Shown piece after piece: positions 46,421 to 51,842 of a stretch of DNA of 51,842 nt. A program made the position numbers and the translations under genes. The stretch is from contig CABIXK010000003.1 of NCBI GenBank assembly GCA_902362705.1, positions 223,266 to 275,107 on the forward strand, in the 5' to 3' direction. The stretch's first letter is position 1. Each line of letters starts with the position of its first letter. The stretch comes from Rikenellaceae bacterium. GTDB taxonomy: Bacteria; Bacteroidota; Bacteroidia; Bacteroidales; Rikenellaceae. Under the pieces are notes generated by a model. That model was not told the DNA's origin. It saw nothing but the letters and a program-made list of their open reading frames with translations, and did not search any database.

Positions 46421-47896
46421 ATGAAACGAAATCTCGCTACCCTCGCCCTGGCGGCGCTTCTCTGCCTCGCCGCGGCATGCAGCAAGGACGACACGCCCCG
46501 CTGGCAGCTTCCGACGGAGGAGCTCACGGGCGAAACGCTCGTCGTGACCCTCAACGGCGACCGGCTCGAACGCGGCTCGGCACAGCTGGCCCTCTCTGCC
46601 GGCAGCACGGCGACGCTCGCTCTGCGGGGCGTGGTCAACGGCTACGCCTCGATCGAAGTGCCCGTCGCCCTCAGCCGGCTCGCCGACGGAGGCACGGGCT
46701 TCGCCGGTTCCCGCGCCCTGCCGGCTCCCGCGCTGACGCGCACCGACGCCTCCGCCGAGGGCCCCGCGACGTTCGACCTCGAGGTCGAGGGGCGCCTGGC
46801 CGCCGACGGAGAGGAGGCCCCGGCGCAGATCGGCCTCACGCTGCGCCTCACGACCGAGGGCAGCGGCGGTCTGACGGGCGAGTGGCCCCTCTCGCGCACG
46901 ATCTACGCCTCGGCCGACCGGACCGACGCCATAGCCGACCGCGCGCCGCTGCGCCTGGTGTGGAGCGCCGCCGACCCCGCCGCGCCCAACGCCGGGCAGC
47001 TGGCCAAGCTGGGCAGCGTGCTGGGCAGCCGCCTGCTGGGCGAAGTGCTCGCCTCGGTCACGCTGGAGGCCGACGGCAACCTCACGGCCTCGTACCACCC
47101 GGGCCTGGTGACCGACCGCATGCGCCACCCCGAGACGGGCGAGTGGGTCTCCACGCGCGAGTTCATGGAGCAGAGCGGCGGCACCGAGCTCTTCGGCGAC
47201 GAGCTCTCCTACTGGATCTTCCAGGCCCTCTTCAGCACCACGCCGACCGTCGACCCCTACCCCCGCCGGTGGATCGCCTCGCCGCGCGGGCTGGTGACGT
47301 GGTACGTGGCTGACGGGCGCATCTACTTGCTGCCCGACACGGAGCGCATCGTGCGCCAGGCCACGGGCGACGACGCGCTGGCCGGGAGCATCCTCGCGCT
47401 GCTGCGAAACCTCCGCGAAATGGACGACGAGGCGCTGCGGACCACGATCGGCGAGCTGGGCGAGAGCCTGGGCGCCGACCTCTCGGGCATCGAGCCGGCG
47501 CTGCTGCGCGAGGTGCTCGGCTGGCTCGACACGGGCATCCCCATGCGCTACGAGCAGCAGGCCGACGGTCTGAAGCTCTACGTCGACCGCACGATGGCCG
47601 AGCCCTTCATGCGCGCCGTGCTGGGCTTCATGCCGCAGCTCGACCGGCTCTTCGGCGAGCTGGCCGCCCAGAAACCCATGATGGGGATGATCTTCTACCT
47701 GTTGGGCTTCGAGAACTTCACCGCCCTGCAGGGCATCTGGACCGACAACACCGCCGATTTCGAGCTGGCGCTCCACTTCGGCGGCCCCGCGGCCGAGGCC
47801 TCCCGCCTCGCGGCGCCCCTGCCCCGCCCGACCGATGCCGGCGACCTGCGGCGGCTCCTGCGTCTGCGCCTCGCGGCCCTCGCCGCCGTGCGATAA
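46421..47896 (+). CDS. Large lipoprotein of unknown function (DUF4925-like?)
   Basis: A 491-aa lipoprotein with signal peptide and lipobox AAAC (Cys21) followed by SKDDTPRW, a typical outer-membrane export start. Residues ~30-160 look like a beta-sandwich or calycin-like region (ETLVVTLNGDRLERGSAQL, RLTTEGSGGLTGEWPLSRT). Residues ~320-430 are helical and rich in Leu, Arg and Glu. The C-terminal ~60 residues return to beta-like segments (FENFTALQGIWTDNTADFEL). It resembles DUF4925-type Bacteroidetes lipoproteins, but I am not sure of this. It is a single-gene unit with its own promoter and terminator; no functional motif is visible. Confidence 0.7.
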   Translation: MKRNLATLALAALLCLAAACSKDDTPRWQLPTEELTGETLVVTLNGDRLERGSAQLALSAGSTATLALRGVVNGYASIEVPVALSRLADGGTGFAGSRALPAPALTRTDASAEGPATFDLEVEGRLAADGEEAPAQIGLTLRLTTEGSGGLTGEWPLSRTIYASADRTDAIADRAPLRLVWSAADPAAPNAGQLAKLGSVLGSRLLGEVLASVTLEADGNLTASYHPGLVTDRMRHPETGEWVSTREFMEQSGGTELFGDELSYWIFQALFSTTPTVDPYPRRWIASPRGLVTWYVADGRIYLLPDTERIVRQATGDDALAGSILALLRNLREMDDEALRTTIGELGESLGADLSGIEPALLREVLGWLDTGIPMRYEQQADGLKLYVDRTMAEPFMRAVLGFMPQLDRLFGELAAQKPMMGMIFYLLGFENFTALQGIWTDNTADFELALHFGGPAAEASRLAAPLPRPTDAGDLRRLLRLRLAALAAVR

Positions 47897-47927
47897 GCGG
47901 TAATCGGCACGCACCCCGAAACGACCG

Positions 47928-47961
47928 GCGGGCCGGAACCCATCCAGAGGTTCCGGCCCGC
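47928..47961. terminator. Bidirectional terminator between the lipoprotein gene and queA
   Basis: 13-bp arms GCGGGCCGGAACC / GGTTCCGGCCCGC with an 8-nt loop, between convergent stops at 47896 and 47982. No T-run. Confidence 0.75.
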
Positions 47962-47981
47962 CGCATATTGCGCAAGCGCAC

Positions 47982-49190
47982 TCAGCGCATGAGCACCGAC
48001 GAGTCGCCGTAGCTCAGGAAGCGGAATCCGTGCCCGAGGGCGTAGTCGTAGATCGGCCGCCAGGCGCCCCGCGTGTAGGCCGCCACGAGCAGCAGCAGCG
48101 TCGACGAGGGCTGGTGAAAGTTGGTCACGATGTTGCGCACCACGCGGAACTCGAAGCCCAGCGGAGCGATCATGATCTGCGTCGAGGCCTTCAGGCGGTC
48201 CATCCCCTCCCGCTCGAGGTAGCCCGCCAGGTCATCGAGCGCCTCGGCCCCCGTGTAGGAGGCGGGCAGGTCGTAGGGCTCCCACTGCCCCACCGCCCGC
48301 GCGGCGTCGGGCGTGCCCCCCGTGCGGATGCGCCAGGCGAGGGCCGGCAGCGACTCGAGCGTGCGCACCGAGGTGGTCCCCACGGCCGTCACGGCCCCCA
48401 GCCTGGCGCGCAGCGCGCGCAGGGTCGCAAGCGTGATCTCGAAGTGCTCGGTGTGCATGGCGTGGCGCGCGGCGTCGGCCTCCTTGACCGGCAGGAAGGT
48501 GCCGGCGCCCACGTGCAGCGTCACCTCCTCGAAGGCGAAGCCCCGGCAGCGCATCGCGGCGATGACCTCGGGCGTGAAGTGCAGCCCGGCCGTCGGCGCG
48601 GCCACCGATCCCTCGATCTTCGAATAGACCGTCTGGTAGCGCGTGTTGTCTATCTCCTCGCTCTCGCGCCCCAGGTAGGGCGGGATGGGTATGCGCCCCA
48701 GGAGCTCGAGCAGCTCGCCGAAGGTGCGGTCGGCCGTCCAGCGGAAGCGCACCAGCTGCTCGCGCGCACCCCGCTCGGCGATCTCGGCCTCGACGAGCTC
48801 CTCGCGCCCGTCCAGATCGAAGCGGATCCGCACCGCCCCCTCCTTCCACTTCTTGAGGTTGCCCACGATGCACGACCAGAGGCACTCGCCCCGGGCGGCG
48901 AAGGCGCGCTCGTAGTCGGCCGGCTCGCGAGGCTCGAGGCAGAAAACCTCGATGCGCGCCCCCGAGGGCTTGTGCATGACGATCCGCGCGCGGATCACCT
49001 TCGTATTGTTGAAGACGAGCAGCTGCCCCTCGGGCAGCACCTCGCCCAGGTCGGCGAAGCGGCGCTCGGCGATCGCCCCGGCGCGCCACACGAGCAGCTT
49101 CGAGGCGCTGCGTTCCTCGAGCGGGAAGCGGGCGATGCGCTCCTCGGGCAGCTCGTAGGCGTAGTCCTCCATGAGGATGTGTCGTTCCAT
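47982..49190 (-). CDS. queA: tRNA queuosine synthesis enzyme QueA (SAM:tRNA ribosyltransferase-isomerase)
   Basis: Transfers and isomerises the ribosyl moiety of S-adenosylmethionine onto preQ1 at tRNA position 34, giving epoxyqueuosine. The protein is 402 aa. Family marks are YELPEERIARFPLEERSASK, LLVFNNTKVIRARI, APTAGLHFTP, LHVGAGTFLPVK, MHTEHFEI, VGTTSVRTLES and TNFHQPSSTLLLLVAAY near the end. It is longer than the ~350-aa proteobacterial enzyme because of an insertion after RIEVFCLEP, which I recall as common in Bacteroidetes. The ATG at 49190 is used; one six codons downstream also fits. A -7 box TATCTTTG (49214-49221, minus strand) is upstream. Confidence 0.96.
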   Translation of the reverse strand: MERHILMEDYAYELPEERIARFPLEERSASKLLVWRAGAIAERRFADLGEVLPEGQLLVFNNTKVIRARIVMHKPSGARIEVFCLEPREPADYERAFAARGECLWSCIVGNLKKWKEGAVRIRFDLDGREELVEAEIAERGAREQLVRFRWTADRTFGELLELLGRIPIPPYLGRESEEIDNTRYQTVYSKIEGSVAAPTAGLHFTPEVIAAMRCRGFAFEEVTLHVGAGTFLPVKEADAARHAMHTEHFEITLATLRALRARLGAVTAVGTTSVRTLESLPALAWRIRTGGTPDAARAVGQWEPYDLPASYTGAEALDDLAGYLEREGMDRLKASTQIMIAPLGFEFRVVRNIVTNFHQPSSTLLLLVAAYTRGAWRPIYDYALGHGFRFLSYGDSSVLMR

Positions 49191-49213
49191 GTTTCGACGG
49201 CGTTTTGGTCGGA

Positions 49214-49283
49214 CAAAGATAGGCTTTATATCCCATTTCCGCGGCACGCGGCAGGGATATTCCCGATAATTTTCTTAACTTTG
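49214..49283. promoter_or_regulatory. Divergent -7 boxes of queA and nadB
   Basis: TATCTTTG on the minus strand (49214-49221) faces queA, and TAACTTTG on the plus strand (49276-49283) faces nadB, 25 bp before its ATG. Neither has a clear TTG at 19-20 bp. Confidence 0.5.
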
Positions 49284-49307
49284 GCCGTCTTAAAGCCACT
49301 TAACACG

Positions 49308-50864
49308 ATGAAGACGGACTTCCTGGTCATCGGCTCGGGCGCAGCGGGGCTCTCGTTCGCGCTCAAGGCCGCCGCACACGGTCGCGTGACGATCGTCACC
49401 AAAGGCGAGATGAAGGAGAGCAACACCAACTATGCCCAGGGGGGCATCTGCTCGGTGACCTACGCTCCCGACACCTTCGAGAAGCACATCGAGGACACGC
49501 TCGTCTGCGGCGCCGGGAAGTGCGACCGCGAGGCCGTGGAGCTGGTCGTGCGGCGCGCCCCGGAGCTCATCGCCGACCTCATAGCGTGGGGCACGCGCTT
49601 CGACAAGACCCCCGACGGGCGCTTCGAGCTCCACCGCGAGGGGGGCCACTCCGAGCACCGCATCCTCCACCACGAGGACCTCACGGGGGCCGAGATCGAG
49701 CGGGCGCTCATCGAGGCGGTCAGGGCCCACCCCGACATCACGGTACTCGAGCGCCACTTCGCCGTCGACCTGCTCACGCAGCACCACCTGGGCGAGTTCG
49801 TCACGCGCCACACGCGCGGCCTGGCCTGCTTCGGGGCCTACGTGCTCGACCTGGAGACCAACGAGATCGAGACCTTCCTCTCGAAGTTCACGGTGGTGGC
49901 CACGGGCGGCTGCGGCAACATCTACTCGACGACCTCCAACCCGGTCGTGGCCACGGGCGACGGCATCGCCATGTGCCACCGCGCCAAGGCGATCACCGAG
50001 AACATGGAGTTCATCCAGTTCCACCCCACCACGCTCTACAACCCGGGCGAGAAGCCCAACTTCCTCATCACGGAGGCCATGCGCGGCTTCGGGGCCATCC
50101 TGCGCCTGCAGTCGGGCGAGGAGTTCATGGACAAGTACCACCCCATGAAGTCGCTGGCGCCGCGCGACGTGGTGGCGCGGGCCATCTACCGCGAGATGAC
50201 GCGCCGCGGCGAGGACTTCGTCTGCCTCGACGTGCGGCACAAGGACCCCGACACGGTGCGCAATCACTTCCCCAACATCTACGAGAAGTGCCTCTCGATC
50301 GGCATCGACATCACGCGCGACCTGATCCCCGTGACCCCTGCGGCCCACTACTGCTGCGGCGGCGTGAAGGTCGACACCGACGGCCAGACCTCCATCCGGC
50401 GGCTCTACGCGCTGGGCGAGACTTCGTGCACGGGGCTCCACGGCGCCAACCGTCTGGCCTCCAACTCGCTGATCGAGGCGGTGGTCTACGCCGACCAGGC
50501 TGCGCGCCACGCCGCCGCGCAGCTCGACCGGGTCGACTTCCAGGAGGGGATTCCCGACTGGGATTTCGAGGGCACGCAGCACATCGAGGAGATGCTCATG
50601 CTCATCCAGTCGCGCCGCGAGGTGCAGCAGATCATGTCCAACTACGTGGGCATCGTGCGCTCGAACCTCTCGCTCAAGCGGGCCATGCGCCGCCTGGAGC
50701 TCCTCTGGCAGGAGACCGAGGAGCTCTACGCCCGCAGCAAGCCCAACCGCGAGCTGTGCGAGCTGCGCAACACGATCGCCGTGGCCTATCTGGTCATCAA
50801 GCAGGGGCGCGAGATCAAGGAGTCGGTGGGCTGCCACTACAACGCCGACTATCCCAAGCAATAG
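49308..50864 (+). CDS. nadB: L-aspartate oxidase (NadB)
   Basis: Oxidises L-aspartate to iminoaspartate with FAD, the first step of de novo NAD synthesis. The protein is 518 aa, the normal size. The N-terminal FAD motif is VIGSGAAGLSFAL. NYAQGGICSV, HREGGHSEHRILHHED and the substrate-loop MEFIQFHPTTLYNPG follow, then RDVVARAI, PAAHYCCGGVKVDTDG (catalytic region) and GLHGANRLASNSLIEAVV. The C-terminal helical domain is complete. The start ATG is at 49308. It is not followed by nadA or nadC here; the downstream DNA is a gene remnant and repeat locus C. Confidence 0.97.
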   Translation: MKTDFLVIGSGAAGLSFALKAAAHGRVTIVTKGEMKESNTNYAQGGICSVTYAPDTFEKHIEDTLVCGAGKCDREAVELVVRRAPELIADLIAWGTRFDKTPDGRFELHREGGHSEHRILHHEDLTGAEIERALIEAVRAHPDITVLERHFAVDLLTQHHLGEFVTRHTRGLACFGAYVLDLETNEIETFLSKFTVVATGGCGNIYSTTSNPVVATGDGIAMCHRAKAITENMEFIQFHPTTLYNPGEKPNFLITEAMRGFGAILRLQSGEEFMDKYHPMKSLAPRDVVARAIYREMTRRGEDFVCLDVRHKDPDTVRNHFPNIYEKCLSIGIDITRDLIPVTPAAHYCCGGVKVDTDGQTSIRRLYALGETSCTGLHGANRLASNSLIEAVVYADQAARHAAAQLDRVDFQEGIPDWDFEGTQHIEEMLMLIQSRREVQQIMSNYVGIVRSNLSLKRAMRRLELLWQETEELYARSKPNRELCELRNTIAVAYLVIKQGREIKESVGCHYNADYPKQ

Positions 50865-50888
50865 CGATAGAGCAGCAGACGATACGCG

Positions 50889-50990
50889 AAAATCTGCGGG
50901 ATCCGCGGCCAGCGCGTGATGCCCGACTTCGACCTGGCGGCGCTCTGCCAGGTGGAGACCCGCGCGCTCAACCGAGCAGAGCTCGGGTAG
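50889..50990 (+). pseudogene. Remnant of an ORF6N-domain gene
   Basis: Frame starting at 50889 reads KICG-IRGQRVM-PDFD-LAALCQVETRALN before diverging and stopping at 50988-50990. The ORF6N domain (phage antirepressor-type DNA-binding proteins, common on Bacteroidetes mobile DNA) has the consensus IRGQRVMLDxDLAELYGVETRxLNQA. Upstream the frame has stops before any plausible start, and the KRNxxRFPxDF block that should follow is missing. So only ~30 codons survive: a decayed fragment 25 bp after nadB. Confidence 0.7.
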
Positions 50991-51369
50991 CCAGACAGGC
51001 GCCCCACAGCAGCGCGGCAGCCGCCGCAACCCCTCCGAGCAACCAAAGTCCGCGCACCGTCGCCACGTCCCGCCACCTCAGGCGCCGGGCAAGGCAGGCG
51101 GCGCCATAACCCACCGCCCCCGCAGGCAGCAGATTCGCCCCCACAACCTGCCACGAGAGCAGATGCGCCTCGGCAACGGCCGCAGCCGCCAGCAGATCGA
51201 AGACCCGGCAGCGGGCCCACCACGCCAAAACGAGGCTTCCCGCCAATCCGACGGCAAGGGCCAGCCACCGCCTCCCCGCTCCGGCGGCCGCACAGCCGCA
51301 GGCCAGCGCCCCGGCACAGAAGAGCGGCAGCAGCGCCGCATGTACGATTTTCACAACCAAAGGATCCAT
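50968..51369 (-). CDS. Small hydrophobic membrane protein, unknown function
   Basis: A 133-aa frame with about four hydrophobic segments: roughly residues 8-28, 34-48 after GRRWLA, 72-95 (LLSWQVVGANLLPAGAVGYG) and 108-130 (LWLLGGVAAAAALLWG). Short Arg-rich loops (RRLRWRD, WWARCR) lie between them, which is plausible for an inner-membrane protein. Codon use (more GTT, GCT, CTT, TTG and AGG) is looser than in neighbouring genes, suggesting recent arrival or a gene under weak selection. Its 3' end overlaps the ORF6N remnant by 23 bp. I recognise no family; a chance frame is possible in this GC-rich DNA. Confidence 0.45.
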   Translation of the reverse strand: MDPLVVKIVHAALLPLFCAGALACGCAAAGAGRRWLALAVGLAGSLVLAWWARCRVFDLLAAAAVAEAHLLSWQVVGANLLPAGAVGYGAACLARRLRWRDVATVRGLWLLGGVAAAAALLWGACLATRALLG

Positions 51370-51430
51370 AATACGAAATTACGAAAAAATCGCGCACCAC
51401 GCAACCCGCCCGCTCCGGCAGGCGCGGCCC

Positions 51431-51674
51431 GATTGTGAATTATGAATTTTGCATGGTGAATTGCGAAGCCTCCGGCTTCGTCCCTTTGCCGGCTCGCGCC
51501 TGCAGCGCGACCGCCCCAGCCGGCAAAGGGAACTTTTCTGCTGACCGATGGCCGCAGGCCGGCAGCCCGTAGCCAGCACCCGGTTAAGAACCGGGATTTG
51601 CAATTCGCTTTTTCAGCGCGCAGCCGCCCCGGGCTATGGGCTGAAAACGAATAAACCTCTGCCGCGCAGCGGCA
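51431..51674. repeat. Palindrome-rich intergenic block, repeat locus C
   Basis: It contains an AT-rich run (51431-51463) in reverse orientation to those at A and B, and the 67-bp module (51465-51531) with CCCTTTGCCGGCT / AGCCGGCAAAGGG arms. A GCCGGCAG..CGTAGCCAGC segment (from 51558) is like 4993 in locus A. Triloop hairpins are CCCGGTT-AAG-AACCGGG (51579-51595) and TGCCGC-GCA-GCGGCA (51660-51674). No gene. Confidence 0.75.
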
Positions 51675-51842
51675 CGAAAGGCTCCGCGCTATCGGTCGCA
51701 GCGGGGTTTGTCCCAAGCGAAGGCCGAGCGTCGAAAAACGGGGCCGGTTTGCTTGCAAACCCGCGTCAGGCGCCCGTTTTAGCGAGGACGAGCGGAGGAC
51801 CCGCGAGACCGACGTGCGGATGGTTTTGGGTACCTTTTGCCA
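51675..51842. other. Non-coding right edge, probably part of a further element
   Basis: It has a GGTTTGC/GCAAACC hairpin (51746-51761), then a purine-rich stretch ending in a GGTTTTGGGTACC-type sequence that runs off the window. No frame gives a recognisable protein. It may belong to another dispersed repeat, but the window ends before it can be judged. Confidence 0.4.

Noticed and set aside
48030..50864. A 944-codon frame covering queA antisense and nadB
   Set aside because: Only the last 518 codons match NadB; the rest is the antisense of queA, an artefact of high GC content.

Overview
The window is chromosomal DNA of a GC-rich gut-type Bacteroidetes, most probably Rikenellaceae (Alistipes or a close relative). 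Several things point there: SusC/SusD outer-membrane pairs, promoters of the Bacteroidetes type (TTG, 19-20 bp spacer, TAnnTTTG), weak Shine-Dalgarno sequences, and the core order bamD-rpoZ-coaBC-recN. The species call is inference, since no rRNA is present.

Layout. 1-4852: housekeeping genes, greA (cut by the left edge) divergent from bamD-rpoZ-coaBC-recN. 4853-5645: a palindrome-rich non-coding block (repeat locus A) between convergent recN and groEL. 5646-7846: groES-groEL (minus) and tRNA-His (plus). 8023-28420: one long minus-strand operon of 14 genes (PUL1). It encodes a phosphodiester glycosidase (NAGPA family), SusC, SusD, a DUF5018-type lipoprotein, three paralogous GHL10-like lipoproteins, two SGNH esterases, a DUF5009 acyltransferase, a DUF4434 protein, an acylglucosamine-epimerase-type protein, a calcineurin-type phosphoesterase and an FAD-dependent oxidoreductase. 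Divergent from it are a ROK repressor and a PAT/AmpG-like importer (28806-31352). 31425-40557: a second minus-strand locus (PUL2: SusC, SusD, LamG lipoprotein, GH38 alpha-mannosidase). Divergent from PUL2 are a DUF5054 (GH38-like) exported protein and a GntR/UTRA regulator (41159-44005). 44006-44795: repeat locus B. Then come enolase, a large lipoprotein, queA and nadB (44796-50864). 50889-51842: an ORF6N gene remnant, a small membrane protein and repeat locus C.

How PUL1 may work (inference). SusCD and surface lipoproteins would capture a glycan. NAGPA would cut a sugar-1-phosphodiester, the phosphoesterase would remove phosphate, the SGNH enzymes would remove O-acyl groups, the GHL10 proteins would cut further linkages, and the PAT-type permease and epimerase would handle an N-acetylated amino sugar. 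PUL1 has no member of a classical GH or PL family. The ROK protein is the likely repressor: two near-identical AT-rich palindromes sit in and beside the PUL1 promoter, and a degenerate third sits in the ROK promoter.

Most notable non-gene signals: both susC genes carry a 9-nt G/C homopolymer near the 5' end (possible phase variation). coaBC has an A10 run exactly at its domain junction, with stops in both other frames a few codons on. A family of triloop-hairpin repeats recurs at three intergenic loci, with structure conserved better than sequence.
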